The notes under the pieces were generated by a model. That model worked only from the letters and a program-made list of their open reading frames with translations. It was not told the origin of the DNA and searched no databases. The position numbers and the translations under genes were made by a program. From the NCBI RefSeq assembly GCF_014197615.1, contig NZ_JACIFY010000015.1, positions 113,328 to 177,327 on the forward strand: a stretch of DNA of 64,000 bases, read 5' to 3'. How positions within the stretch are numbered: position 1 is the first letter of the stretch; every line of letters starts with the position of its first letter. This DNA comes from Rhizobium esperanzae (GTDB lineage: Bacteria > Pseudomonadota > Alphaproteobacteria > Rhizobiales > Rhizobiaceae). Of this stretch, positions 15,893 to 24,281 are shown one piece after another.

Positions 15893-18232
15893 ATGGCGAT
15901 CGTCATCACCTCCATTTTTTTCATTATCATCGGGTTGACGCTCGGCGGCGGCGGGTTCTGGCTCGTCACGCTCGGCGGCAGTATCTTCTATCTGTTCGCC
16001 GGCCTGATATTTCTGATCACCGCCGGGCTGCTTCTGATGCGCAAGGCGGTGGCGCTCTGGGTCTATGCGGCGCTGGTCATCGTGGCGCTCGCCTGGGCGG
16101 TCTGGGAGGTCGGCTTCGACTGGTGGCAGCTCGGTCCGCGCGGCGGCATGATCATCCTGCTCGGGCTCTGGCTGCTGACGCCGTGGATCCGCCGGCCGCT
16201 CGGCCTGCGCAGCCCGACCGGCTTCACCTATGGCGCCAATCCCTGGCCTCTCGCCGTGCCTGTTATCCTCGCCATCCTCGTCGCCGTCTATTCGATGACC
16301 AGAGACCCGCACGATCTCGCCGGCGAGCTGCCGGCCGATAAGGTTGCCGCCAACCCCGCCTTCGGCGGCAGCGTGCCGGATGGTGAATGGCACCAGTACG
16401 GCCGCACGCCTTTCGGCCAGCGTTATTCGCCCCTCGACCAGATCACCGCTCAGAATGTCTCCACCCTCAAGGAAGCCTGGCGATACCAGACCGGCGACGT
16501 CAAACGGCCGGAGGATATCAGCGAAACGACCTATCAGATGACGCCGCTCAAGGTGAAGGACACCCTCTATCTCTGCACGCCGCACAACTGGGCGATCGCG
16601 CTCGACGCCAAGACCGGCAAGGAGAAATGGAAATACGACGCCAATTCGGGCATGAATTCCAACCGGCAGCACCAGACCTGCCGCGGCGTCACCTATTATG
16701 CCGATTCAACCGTCGCCGCCGGCCAGCCCTGCGCCGAACGTATCTATCTGCCGACATCGGACGCCCGGCTGATCGCGCTCGATGCGGCGGACGGCAAGAT
16801 CTGCACCAGCTTTGCCGACCAGGGCGTGCTGCATCTGGAAACCGGCATGCGCTACAATCCGGCCGGCTATTATTATTCCACCTCGCCGCCGGTGGCGGTG
16901 GCCGGCAAGATCATCGTCGGCGGAGCGGTGAACGACAATTATTCGACCGAGGAACAATCCGGCGTCATCCGCGCCTTCGACATCAATAGCGGCGCGCTGA
17001 TCTGGAACTGGGATTCCGGCAATCCCGAGGTGACGTCGCCGCTCGCTGCCGGCCAGACCTACACGACCAATTCGCCGAACAGCTGGTCGGTCTTCAGCGT
17101 CGACGAGGCGCTCGGCATGGTCTACATCCCGCTCGGCAACCAGGTGCCCGACCAGCTCGGCATCGGCCGCAGCGACAATGTCGAGAAATTCTCGTCCTCG
17201 ATCGTCGCCCTCGACATCGCCACCGGCCAGCTGCGCTGGGTGCGCCAGACCGTGCATCACGATCTCTGGGACATGGACGTGCCGGCCCAGCCGGCGCTGA
17301 TCGACCTGACGAAGCCCGACGGCAGCGTGGTTCCCGCCCTTGTCGGCCCGACCAAGCAGGGCGATCTCTATGTGCTCGACCGGCGCAGCGGCGAGCCGAT
17401 CATCCCCGTCAAGGAAATTCCCGCACCCGGCGGCGCGATCACCGGCGATCATACTTCGCCGACCCAGCCGATCTCCGATCTCACCTTTTCGCCCGAGCCG
17501 CTTCGGGAAAAGGACATGTGGGGCGTATCGCTGTTCGACCAGCTCGCCTGCCGCATCGATTTCCACCGTTACCGCTACGAGGGCCGCTACACGCCGCCGT
17601 CGCTGGAAGGCACGATCGTCTATCCCGGCAATTTCGGCACCTTCAACTGGGGTTCGGTGGCGGTCGATCCGGAGCGGCAGATCATGTTCGGCATGCCGAC
17701 CTATCTCGCCTTCACCTCGCGCCTGGTGCCGGCGGCCGACATTCCGCCGAGAGGCCAGGACGAGAAGGGCAGCGAACAGGGGCTGAACCGCAATGACGGC
17801 GCGCCCTACGGCGTCTTCATGGGGCCTTTCCTCGGGCTGCTCAAGATCCCCTGCCAGGCGCCGCCATGGGGCTATGTCGCCGGCGTCGATCTGCGCACCG
17901 GCAAGATCGCCTATATGCACAAGAACGGCACCGTGCACGACATGACGCCGCTGCCCCTGCCCTTCAAGGTCGGCGTGCCCGGCATCGGCGGGCCGATGCT
18001 GACCAAGGGCGGCGTCGCCTTCCTCGGCGCTGCGGTCGACAATTACCTGCGCGCCTATGACGTGACGAACGGCCGAGAACTCTGGCAGGCGCGGCTTCCG
18101 GCCGGCGGCCAGGCGACGCCGATGACCTATACGGCCGATGACAACAAACAATATGTCGTCATGGTCGCCGGCGGCCACGGCTCGGTCGGCACGACCCCCG
18201 GCGATTATGTGATTGCATATACGCTGCCTTGA
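15893..18232 (+). CDS. gcd: Membrane-bound PQQ-dependent glucose dehydrogenase
   Basis: A 779-residue quinoprotein that oxidises glucose to gluconolactone on the periplasmic face and passes electrons to ubiquinone. The first 140 residues form five membrane helices. The remainder is the eight-bladed PQQ propeller, with tryptophan-docking-type repeats such as ALDAKTGKEKWKYDAN and YDVTNGRELWQARLPAGG. The PQQ-site segments VHHDLWDMDVPAQPAL, DHTSPTQPIS and GPTKQGDLYVLDRRSG are clear. No pqq synthesis genes lie nearby, so cofactor must come from elsewhere. In rhizobia Gcd is associated with gluconate production and phosphate solubilisation. A small hairpin (15836-15856) with a T-rich loop lies before it. 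Confidence 0.96.
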   Translation: MAIVITSIFFIIIGLTLGGGGFWLVTLGGSIFYLFAGLIFLITAGLLLMRKAVALWVYAALVIVALAWAVWEVGFDWWQLGPRGGMIILLGLWLLTPWIRRPLGLRSPTGFTYGANPWPLAVPVILAILVAVYSMTRDPHDLAGELPADKVAANPAFGGSVPDGEWHQYGRTPFGQRYSPLDQITAQNVSTLKEAWRYQTGDVKRPEDISETTYQMTPLKVKDTLYLCTPHNWAIALDAKTGKEKWKYDANSGMNSNRQHQTCRGVTYYADSTVAAGQPCAERIYLPTSDARLIALDAADGKICTSFADQGVLHLETGMRYNPAGYYYSTSPPVAVAGKIIVGGAVNDNYSTEEQSGVIRAFDINSGALIWNWDSGNPEVTSPLAAGQTYTTNSPNSWSVFSVDEALGMVYIPLGNQVPDQLGIGRSDNVEKFSSSIVALDIATGQLRWVRQTVHHDLWDMDVPAQPALIDLTKPDGSVVPALVGPTKQGDLYVLDRRSGEPIIPVKEIPAPGGAITGDHTSPTQPISDLTFSPEPLREKDMWGVSLFDQLACRIDFHRYRYEGRYTPPSLEGTIVYPGNFGTFNWGSVAVDPERQIMFGMPTYLAFTSRLVPAADIPPRGQDEKGSEQGLNRNDGAPYGVFMGPFLGLLKIPCQAPPWGYVAGVDLRTGKIAYMHKNGTVHDMTPLPLPFKVGVPGIGGPMLTKGGVAFLGAAVDNYLRAYDVTNGRELWQARLPAGGQATPMTYTADDNKQYVVMVAGGHGSVGTTPGDYVIAYTLP

Positions 18233-18257
18233 TGGGGACGCTGTCCATTCCTTGAGG

Positions 18258-18423
18258 GAAAGACCCCTCCCCAACCCCTCCCCACAAGGGGGAGGGACTA
18301 ACCTGGGGCCGCCGTCTCCCTTCCCACTGCCGGGATCAGGGCTGGCGATCGTGGCGACAGGCGAATGGCTCGGTTAAGCCCCTCCCCCTTGTGGGGAGGG
18401 GTTGGGGAGGGGTTTTCACGCGC
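18258..18423. repeat. Inverted repeat with G-quadruplex-forming arms
   Basis: Two long arms face each other: CCCC runs at 18264-18283 followed by ACAAGGGGGAGGG, and the reverse complement ending in four GGGG runs at 18393-18412 (spacing 1, 2 and 1). The arms are perfect complements over about 33 bases, separated by about 80 bases. The element sits between convergent gcd and beta-lactamase genes. Sequences of this type are common intergenic repeats in Rhizobium and Agrobacterium. Confidence 0.85.
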
Positions 18424-18466
18424 GAATCGGACAGCTGTCGATCACGACCTTCGCATCTTCCCCGCT

Positions 18467-19384
18467 TCAAACCATCTCCACAATCATCTTGCCGACTTCG
18501 GCAAAGACCGGGTTGAGGTCCTTCACCGGCACGGTCGCTTCGGCGATATAGACGGCGGCGACGATCGGGCCGCGGTCGGGGGGCCAGATGACCGCGATAT
18601 CGCCGAGGGAGCCGTTCGGGCCGGTGCCGGTCTTGTCGCCGACCTTCCACTCCTCGGGCAAGCCGGCTCTCAGCCGCTCGCCGCCGGTCGTGCTTGCCAC
18701 CAGCCAGGCGATCAGCCTGTCGGAGGAGGCCTCTGTCAGCACCGAACCAAGGGTCAGGTTGCCGAGCGTGTCGAGCATCGCATCCGGTGTCGTGGTGTCG
18801 CGCGGATCGTCCTTTTTGCCCTCGTTCAGCGTCGGTTCGGTGCGGTCGAGACGGGTCGTGCCATCGCCGATCGAGCGCAGCCAGTCGGTCAGCGCTGGCG
18901 GCCCGCCGAAGCTTTCGAGCAGCAGGTTGCCGGCGGTATTGTCGCTGACCGTCACCGCCGCCTCGCAGAGTTCGGCGATCGTCATGCCGTCGGCATCGGC
19001 GTGTTTTTCGCTGAGCGGCGAATAGTCGACGAGCTTGTCCTTGCCGTAGGTCACCCGCCGGTCGAGCTTTTCCTCGCCCTTATCGACCCGGGCCAGCACG
19101 AAGCCTGCGGCCAGCGCCTTGAAGGTGCTGCACATCGGAAAGGCCTCGCTGCCGCGATAGCCGAAGGAGATGCTGGTCTGGGTGTCGAGCACCGAGACGC
19201 CGAGGCGGCCGCCGGTGCGTTTTTCCAGTGCAGCAAGACGTTTCTCGACGTTGTCGTCGCCCTCACCGGTCTTTTGCTCGGCCCCATCCTCGGCATTGGC
19301 GGGAAGCGCCAGCGCGGGCAGGCCCAGAGCAGGCAGGCAAAGCGCCGAGCCGAGCAGCAGGCGGCGGGTAAGGCTGAGATCCAT
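18467..19384 (-). CDS. bla: Class A beta-lactamase
   Basis: A 305-residue exported serine beta-lactamase. All active-site motifs are present: S86-T-F-K (Ambler S70-K73), VSDNT (S130-D-N), EPTLN (E166), and DKTGTG (K234-T-G). Residues 6-31 (TRRLLLGSALCLPALGLPAL) form a signal peptide with twin arginines, so Tat export is plausible. A cysteine precedes the active serine (CSTFK), as in several carbapenemases, but I see no partner cysteine near position 238. The start at 19384 has GGAGGATGTC upstream; open frame continues to 19447 without family character. No ampR-like regulator is adjacent, so expression may be constitutive. Confidence 0.95.
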   Translation of the reverse strand: MDLSLTRRLLLGSALCLPALGLPALALPANAEDGAEQKTGEGDDNVEKRLAALEKRTGGRLGVSVLDTQTSISFGYRGSEAFPMCSTFKALAAGFVLARVDKGEEKLDRRVTYGKDKLVDYSPLSEKHADADGMTIAELCEAAVTVSDNTAGNLLLESFGGPPALTDWLRSIGDGTTRLDRTEPTLNEGKKDDPRDTTTPDAMLDTLGNLTLGSVLTEASSDRLIAWLVASTTGGERLRAGLPEEWKVGDKTGTGPNGSLGDIAVIWPPDRGPIVAAVYIAEATVPVKDLNPVFAEVGKMIVEMV

Positions 19385-19476
19385 GACATCCTCCGGTGAG
19401 TCGGAGAACAGAGCTAAGGCGAGATTGCGGCGGCATCTCGTCCCCACCGTAACACTGTTGCCGTCGCGCTCCCCGA

Positions 19477-20472
19477 TTACGCAGCGCGGGTGACCTCGAC
19501 GGTCACATGCGACAATTCCGTCAGCGCCGAAAGCCTGCCCTTGTAGAAGGCCGGCTCGCGCGGCGTCGAGGTAACGACGGCGACGATCGCCGCATGATGG
19601 CCGGGGCCGACCTGCCAGACATGCAGATCGGTGATCCGGTCTTCCCCAGTCTCGATCGCCTCGCGGATTTCCGAAGGCAGCGTCTCGCCGCGCGGGACGA
19701 CGTCGAGAAGGACGCCGCCCGAGGCTTTCATCAGGCTCCAGGACCAGTTGGCGATGACCAGGCCACCGACGATGCCCATGATCGGATCGAGCCAGAGCCA
19801 GCCATAGAGACTACCGAGGGTCAGCGCTGCGATGGCGAGCACGGAGGTCATGGCATCGGCAATGACATGCAGATAGGCGGCGCGGATATTGTTGTCGCCG
19901 GGCTTTACGTGTTGACTGTGGGCGTGGTGATCGTGGGCGTGATCACCATGCCCGTGATGACCGTGATCATGGTGGTGGTGACCATGATGATGCGCGGCAT
20001 GGCTGCCGCCGCCCAGCAGCCAGGCGCTGATCAGATTGACGGCAAGGCCGATCACCGCGACGGCAATCGCCTGGGCAAAGCCGATCGGCACCGGGTTCGA
20101 AAGGCGCAGCCAGCTTTCCCAGGCCATAAGCAGGGCGATCAGGGCCAGGATGATGGCGCTGGCGAAACCGGCGAGATCGCCGAGCTTGCCGGTGCCGAAG
20201 GTGAAACGCGGGTTGCGCGCCTGCTTGCGGGCGAAGAGATAGGCGAGCGCCGAAATCAAAAGCGCGCTGGCATGGGTCGACATGTGCCAGCCATCGGCGA
20301 CCAGCGCCATCGAGCCGTAGGCCGTGCCGGCGGCGATTTCCGCCACCATCATCACCGCCGTCAGCGCAATCACCAGCCAGATGCGCCGCTCGTTCACCGC
20401 ATGATCGGCGCCGAGAAAGATATGATCATGTTCCAGCGCGTTCATTCCAGCCTTGTCGATCCCGGCATTCAT
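19477..20472 (-). CDS. dmeF: Cation diffusion facilitator DmeF (Co2+/Ni2+ efflux)
   Basis: A 331-residue CDF transporter with six membrane helices, exporting divalent metal by proton exchange. Helix 2 has the metal site HMSTHASALL (with VADGWH before it) and helix 5 has HVIADAMTSVL. A cytoplasmic loop around residues 155-192 is extraordinarily rich in histidine (HHHGHHHHDHGHHGHGDH), a metal-buffering feature of DmeF-type proteins. The C-terminal domain has ITDLHVWQVGPGHHAAIV. The gene follows dmeR with a 24-base gap and GGAG before its ATG. The dmeRF pair of R. leguminosarum confers cobalt and nickel tolerance, and the order and sequences here fit it. Confidence 0.94.
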   Translation of the reverse strand: MNAGIDKAGMNALEHDHIFLGADHAVNERRIWLVIALTAVMMVAEIAAGTAYGSMALVADGWHMSTHASALLISALAYLFARKQARNPRFTFGTGKLGDLAGFASAIILALIALLMAWESWLRLSNPVPIGFAQAIAVAVIGLAVNLISAWLLGGGSHAAHHHGHHHHDHGHHGHGDHAHDHHAHSQHVKPGDNNIRAAYLHVIADAMTSVLAIAALTLGSLYGWLWLDPIMGIVGGLVIANWSWSLMKASGGVLLDVVPRGETLPSEIREAIETGEDRITDLHVWQVGPGHHAAIVAVVTSTPREPAFYKGRLSALTELSHVTVEVTRAA

Positions 20473-20496
20473 TCCCAGGCTCCTTCATCACAGTAT

Positions 20497-20769
20497 TCAG
20501 CGGATATAGGTTCTCAGCACTTCCGATATTTCCTCGACCGCCTCCGCCCTGGCGGCGTCGTCTTCGGCATTCAGCACATGTTCGCGCAGATGATCGTCCA
20601 GCACCTCGCCGGTCAGCCCGGTCAGGGCGCCGCGGACGGAGGCGAGCAGTTGCAGGATTTCACCGCAGGGGCGCTCGGCCTCGAGCGCCCGCTCGACGGC
20701 TTCCATCTGCCCCTTCAAGCGGCTGACGCGGGCAATAAGCTTCTTTTTCTGCAGGGTTGTGTGCGACAT
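20497..20769 (-). CDS. dmeR: DmeR, RcnR/CsoR-family Ni/Co-responsive repressor
   Basis: A 90-residue all-helical repressor. The residues that bind Ni/Co in RcnR are all present at the same positions: H3, C35, H60 and H64. The conserved basic residues R14, R17 and K19 used for DNA contact are also seen (ARVSRLKGQ). Apo-protein is expected to bind the G-tract operator just upstream and release it when metal binds, inducing dmeRF. The start at 20769 is fixed by H3 and by the operator 12 bases upstream. Confidence 0.95.
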   Translation of the reverse strand: MSHTTLQKKKLIARVSRLKGQMEAVERALEAERPCGEILQLLASVRGALTGLTGEVLDDHLREHVLNAEDDAARAEAVEEISEVLRTYIR

Positions 20770-20780
20770 GAGCTCTTATG

Positions 20781-20800
20781 TAGCATAGGGGGGTATACTA
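20781..20800. promoter_or_regulatory. DmeR (RcnR-type) operator
   Basis: TAGCATAGGGGGGTATACTA is an inverted repeat (TAGcATA / TATACTA, one mismatch) around a run of six G. RcnR-like repressors recognise A/T-rich inverted repeats flanking a G-tract. Its position 12-31 bases before the dmeR start codon would block transcription of dmeRF, making the operon self-regulated. Confidence 0.88.
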
Positions 20801-20955
20801 TCAAGAGGAAAACGGCATCACTGCCGATGCACGGCGATCGGCCATTGACAAATGCGGCAATTCCGACGATTGATGATCCATGATCAAAAACGCGCACCAG
20901 AGCCGCTCGTATTTTTGGCTGTACCTGTAAAGGGCGGCCGGACAGATCATATTGT

Positions 20956-20985
20956 CAACAAGCCGCCGTCAGGCGGCTTTGTTGT
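20956..20985 (+). terminator. Possible intrinsic terminator without an upstream gene
   Basis: AAGCCGCC (20960-20967) and GGCGGCTT (20972-20979) form a perfect 8-bp stem with a GTCA loop, extended by CAACA/TGTTG with one bulge, and followed by TGTTGT. No plus-strand gene lies between the dmeR operator and this hairpin, so it could end a short untranslated transcript, or be part of the 5' leader of the acetyltransferase gene. Confidence 0.45.
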
Positions 20986-21029
20986 ATCGGCAGCGTCCTG
21001 ACGGCAGATTATCAAAGGACGCGAAGACC

Positions 21030-21524
21030 ATGACCGAAATCGAAGACAGCGAAATCTCACTGATGCGCCCATCTGTGGTAACGATCCGCACCGCCAAGCC
21101 GCGCGACCTGCCCGAACTCAACGAGATGATCGCCCTGCTTGCCGGCCATCACGGCGATGCGGCCGCGACGACGCCCGAGCAGCTGGAGCGCGATCTCTTC
21201 GGCCCGCTGCCGTGGATCCAGGCGCTCGTCGCCGAGACCGGCGAAGGTTTGATCGGCTATGCCATTCTCGTGCCGCTCTACAGGGCGCAGGAAGGCAAGC
21301 GCGGCATGGACCTGCACCATCTCTTCGTGCGCGACGGCCATCGCGGCCACGGCACCGGCCAATTGCTCGTCGACCGCGCCCGCGAGACGGCGCGCAATGC
21401 GGGCTGCGGCTACCTCTCCGTCAGTGCCGCCACCGGCAACGTGCTGGCGCACCGTTTCTACGAACAGCTGGATTTCACCCCGCGGCCGGTCACCGGCATG
21501 CGTTACATGCAGTCGATCGCTTAG
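21030..21524 (+). CDS. GNAT family N-acetyltransferase
   Basis: A 164-residue acetyltransferase. After about 15 variable residues the domain starts at VVTIRTAKPRDLPELNEMIA. The acetyl-CoA loop is RDGHRGHGTGQLLVDRARE at about residues 105-123, and ATGNVLAHRFYEQLDFTPRP is the standard last motif. The region ALVAETGEGLIGYAILVPLY resembles diamine (spermidine/spermine-type) acetyltransferases, but the substrate is not determined. The ATG at 21030 follows AAGGACG. Its stop overlaps the stop of the convergent small gene by four bases. Confidence 0.87.
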   Translation: MTEIEDSEISLMRPSVVTIRTAKPRDLPELNEMIALLAGHHGDAAATTPEQLERDLFGPLPWIQALVAETGEGLIGYAILVPLYRAQEGKRGMDLHHLFVRDGHRGHGTGQLLVDRARETARNAGCGYLSVSAATGNVLAHRFYEQLDFTPRPVTGMRYMQSIA

Positions 21525-21784
21525 AGCGGCGGGAGTTTTCCCGCCTGCCCTTCATGCGCCGGCCGCGTCGCCCATTGGTGGAGCGCGGCCTTGACGAAGG
21601 CAAGCGCAGCGGCACGCGCCGACGCCAGATCGCGGGGATCTTCCAGCGTCTCGGCGAAACGCGCCTCCATCACCCTCATCGTCTCGTCGAACCAGTTGGC
21701 AAGCAGCGCGTTGCGCCCGGCAAGACGGGCACGCATGCGGTCGATGACGAGATCGAGCTGTTCAAGGGTCGGTTTGGTCTTCAT
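21521..21784 (-). CDS. Small conserved-looking protein, function unknown
   Basis: An 87-residue soluble, mostly helical protein (KTKPTLEQLDLVIDRMRARL...NALLANWFDETMRVMEARFAE). It has no signal peptide, membrane segment or motif that I recognise. The codon pattern is that of neighbouring genes. Its 3' end overlaps the convergent acetyltransferase gene by four bases, a spacing common between real genes. The preceding 110 bases are a dispersed repeat. Confidence 0.6.
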   Translation of the reverse strand: MKTKPTLEQLDLVIDRMRARLAGRNALLANWFDETMRVMEARFAETLEDPRDLASARAAALAFVKAALHQWATRPAHEGQAGKLPPL

Positions 21785-21789
21785 GGATT

Positions 21790-21893
21790 GTACAGAGCGG
21801 TTGAGCTTTTTACAGAAGCGCAGAACCGCTCTAACCTTTTGTTTTTACGCAACTCCGGACGGAAAACCGCTTCGCACTTTTCCTGGAATTGCT
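21790..21893. repeat. Dispersed intergenic repeat, diverged copy
   Basis: The interval has the pattern GAGCGGTT...AACCGCTCTAA, TTTTGTTTTTACGCAA, AAAACCGC and CTCTAACG, related to the elements at 46256-46356 and 56374-56477 (core GTTTTTACGCATGTCGTTAT). This copy lacks the CATGTCGTTATCGC core and is the most diverged. Confidence 0.55.
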
Positions 21894-22808
21894 CTAACGA
21901 CCCGGCACGGCCTTCAGATAGGCGGCGATCGCCTCGCGGTCGGACGCCGGCAGATGGGCGATATTCTGCTGCACATCGACCATCGAGCCGCCGACGGAAT
22001 CGAAATCGGGGGTGAAGCCGGTTTCGAGGTAGCTGGCGATATCGGCCTCGCTCCAGCCGCCGATGCTCTTGGAGGCCGGGGTGATATCGGGAATGCGGCC
22101 CTTGCCTTCCGGATTGGGCGCGCCGGCGAGCCACTGACCTGCCTGGAAACCGCCGAGCGCATCGCGTGGCGTGTGGCATTCGCCGCAATGTCCGGGGCCT
22201 TCGACGAGATATTGCCCGCGCTTGATCTTGTCGTCGCTGTTGGCGAGCGCGACGCGCGACTGATCGTTGAAATAAAGGAATTTCCAGCCGCCGAGCGCCA
22301 GCCGGATGTTGAAGGGGAACGGCAGCTCATGCGGGGGAGCGACGTTTGCACTCTTCGGCAGGGTTTTCAGGAAGGCGAAGAGATCGTTGACGTCCTTGTC
22401 GCTCATGCGGGCATAGGAGCCGTAGGGAAAGGACGGGTAGAGATGCTGGCCGTCCGGGCCGACGCCGCGCTTCATCGCATTGCCGAATTGGGCAAGCGTC
22501 CAGCCGCCGATGCCGGCCTTTTCATCCGGCGAGATGTTCGGCACATGGAAGGTGCCGAAAGGGCTCTTCAGCGCCAGACCGCCTGACAGCGTCAGCTTGG
22601 CATCGCCTTCCGAACCGGGGGCGGCATGGCAGCTGACGCAGCCGCCCGTCCAGAAAACCATCTGGCCGTTGACCGGATCGGGCGCGCCGAGACCGGCCCA
22701 ATGGCTTTCCGGCAGCGGATCGGGTGCAGTGACGAGATAGAAGGCGCCCCCGCCAAGGACGGCGACGCCGATCAGACAGAGCAGTAACCGGATGAACCTG
22801 CGGATCAT
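21894..22808 (-). CDS. Membrane-anchored diheme c-type cytochrome
   Basis: A 304-residue protein with an N-terminal membrane helix (RFIRLLLCLIGVAVLGGGAF) and two heme-binding motifs, CVSCH near residue 56 and CGECH near 204, each in its own cytochrome c fold. The distal ligands are probably methionines in the KRGVGPDG and later segments. It resembles the diheme subunit of alcohol/sorbitol dehydrogenases and other periplasmic electron carriers. GGGGAGGCGGGG before 22808 supports the start. The cytochrome c'-like gene lies 136 bases upstream on the same strand, so they may be co-expressed and exchange electrons. Confidence 0.9.
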   Translation of the reverse strand: MIRRFIRLLLCLIGVAVLGGGAFYLVTAPDPLPESHWAGLGAPDPVNGQMVFWTGGCVSCHAAPGSEGDAKLTLSGGLALKSPFGTFHVPNISPDEKAGIGGWTLAQFGNAMKRGVGPDGQHLYPSFPYGSYARMSDKDVNDLFAFLKTLPKSANVAPPHELPFPFNIRLALGGWKFLYFNDQSRVALANSDDKIKRGQYLVEGPGHCGECHTPRDALGGFQAGQWLAGAPNPEGKGRIPDITPASKSIGGWSEADIASYLETGFTPDFDSVGGSMVDVQQNIAHLPASDREAIAAYLKAVPGR

Positions 22809-22944
22809 GCCCCGCCTCCCCTTTTGCCGAATTTTCTGTGCGGAGCGATTCTGCGACCGGCCCGCACGGGCGGAGAATACGGTGATCCGCGCCGGCAGCA
22901 AGGCCGGCGCGGATCACGTATCAAGTTCCAGATCAAACGGCCTA

Positions 22945-23385
22945 TCAATCCTTGATGCGATAGGCCTTGTGACAGCCGCCGCAGCTGGCGCCTAGCGTGT
23001 TGACCGTGGCGCCGACAGCGGCGGGATCGGCCGGAAGCTGGGCGAGCGCGGTTTCGGCGTCGGTGGAGAGCTTGGCGGCGCGCGCCTTGAAGTCATCCAT
23101 GTTTTCCCAGATCTTCGGGCTCGCCTCTTGGTCGCCGGTTTCCGTGCCCGGCTTGAACTGATCGGGGAAGACCTTGGCCGTTGCGGCAATCGTCGTCAGC
23201 GCCGCCTTCACGGCTTCGGCGTCATAGGGCTTGGTGCCCTTGGCGATGGCGCTGAGAGCCCCGGCCGCACCGCCGATCTGCTTCATCAGGGCAATGCGCG
23301 AATCATGCGTGCCGTCGGCGGCGGTCACCGAACCGAGGGCTATTGCGGCCATCGCTGCGGCGGCAGCTACTGCTTTCCAATTCAT
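22945..23385 (-). CDS. Cytochrome c' family protein (c-556 type)
   Basis: A 146-residue periplasmic cytochrome. The signal peptide is NWKAVAAAAAMAAIALGSVTA. The mature four-helix bundle starts with RIALMKQIGGAAGAL (where the sixth-ligand or pocket Met/Lys region lies) and ends with the heme site CGGCHKAYRIKD, in the C-terminal position diagnostic of cytochrome c'/c-556. GGAGAGGAAT before the ATG at 23385 sets the start, although the frame is open further upstream. Roles in the family include electron transfer and binding of NO. It probably forms an operon with the downstream diheme cytochrome. Confidence 0.92.
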   Translation of the reverse strand: MNWKAVAAAAAMAAIALGSVTAADGTHDSRIALMKQIGGAAGALSAIAKGTKPYDAEAVKAALTTIAATAKVFPDQFKPGTETGDQEASPKIWENMDDFKARAAKLSTDAETALAQLPADPAAVGATVNTLGASCGGCHKAYRIKD

Positions 23386-23513
23386 ATTCCTCTCCAATTT
23401 TCTGAAGGCCAAGGCGGCCGCCGGCCAATCTGCACCGGGAGCATGACAAAATCCATGGCGGGAGATAGTCACGTTTGCCGGATCATCATAAAAACAATGT
23501 GATACGAACAGGC

Positions 23514-24149
23514 TCAAGCGCTTTTCCAACCCTGCCAGAGGCTGAAGGCCGAGACTGCAACCAGCAACAGGCCGGCGAAGCGGCCGACAAAGGCGGTGGC
23601 GTCGGGATTGGCGACGAGCAGGTCGCGGCTGCGGCCCGCCGTCATCGCCAGCGTGCCATAGACGGCAAACTGGGTGACAACAGTCATGGCGCCCATGATC
23701 AGCCCCTGCATCCAGACCGGGCCGTATTCCGGCCGCAGGAACTGCGGATAGACGGCGAACATGAAGATATAGGCCTTCGGATTGACGAGACAGGTGACGG
23801 CACCCTGGCGGAAAGCACGCCAGCCGGAGCGCGCCGTTCCCGGCCCGACCGCCTCGACGGTGATCGAACTGCGGATCAGCGAAATGCCGATCCAGATCAT
23901 ATAGGCGACGCCGGCAAAGAGCAGCACATTGAAAAGCTGCGGCAGCATGGTGACGAGCAGGCCGACGCCGGCTGCGCCATAGGCCGAATGCACCGCGCCG
24001 CCGGCCATGATGCCGCCTGTCGCCGCCAGCCCCCGCCGGACGCCGCCGGTCAGCGAATTGGCGAGCACGAAGAGCATGTCCATCCCCGGCACGATGATGA
24101 TGCCGAAGAGAAGGGTGAAGAAGAGCCAGAGGTTTTGATGGTAGTCCAT
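23514..24149 (-). CDS. LysE/RhtB family amino-acid exporter
   Basis: A 211-residue inner-membrane exporter with six hydrophobic segments. The motif GIIIVPGMDMLFVLANSLTGGVRRGL at residues 16-40 is the LysE/RhtB signature, and GAVTCLVNPKAYIFMFAVYP near 120 is the second conserved block. Members export lysine, threonine, homoserine and related metabolites. It diverges from a WYL-domain regulator, with an inverted repeat between the two, so the regulator likely controls it. Substrate unknown. Confidence 0.92.
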   Translation of the reverse strand: MDYHQNLWLFFTLLFGIIIVPGMDMLFVLANSLTGGVRRGLAATGGIMAGGAVHSAYGAAGVGLLVTMLPQLFNVLLFAGVAYMIWIGISLIRSSITVEAVGPGTARSGWRAFRQGAVTCLVNPKAYIFMFAVYPQFLRPEYGPVWMQGLIMGAMTVVTQFAVYGTLAMTAGRSRDLLVANPDATAFVGRFAGLLLVAVSAFSLWQGWKSA

Positions 24150-24235
24150 GTCAGTTACCGCCTTGAGTTCCGCGGGTCATTTTGAAAGACCCTGATTGAT
24201 TTCAATCCGATAGGCGGCTCTATACGCAAACCCAA

Positions 24236-24253
24236 CTGACAGTGTATTGTCAG
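24236..24253. promoter_or_regulatory. Inverted repeat in the LysE / WYL-regulator divergent promoter
   Basis: CTGACA-GTGTAT-TGTCAG is a perfect 6-bp inverted repeat with a six-base spacer. It is immediately followed by GGAGGAGCG and lies about 30 bases before the regulator start and about 90 bases before the exporter start. Its position suits an operator for the YafY-like regulator. Confidence 0.5.
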
Positions 24254-24281
24254 GAGGAGCGTAAGGGATGGGAGAGGCAAA

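Noticed and set aside
16706..18274. A 522-codon minus-strand frame opposite gcd
   Set aside because: Antisense shadow of a complete PQQ dehydrogenase; no recognisable domain.
24194..24210. A possible second anaerobox near TTGATTTCAATCCG
   Set aside because: Only one half fits; the second half ATCCG lacks the ATCAA consensus.
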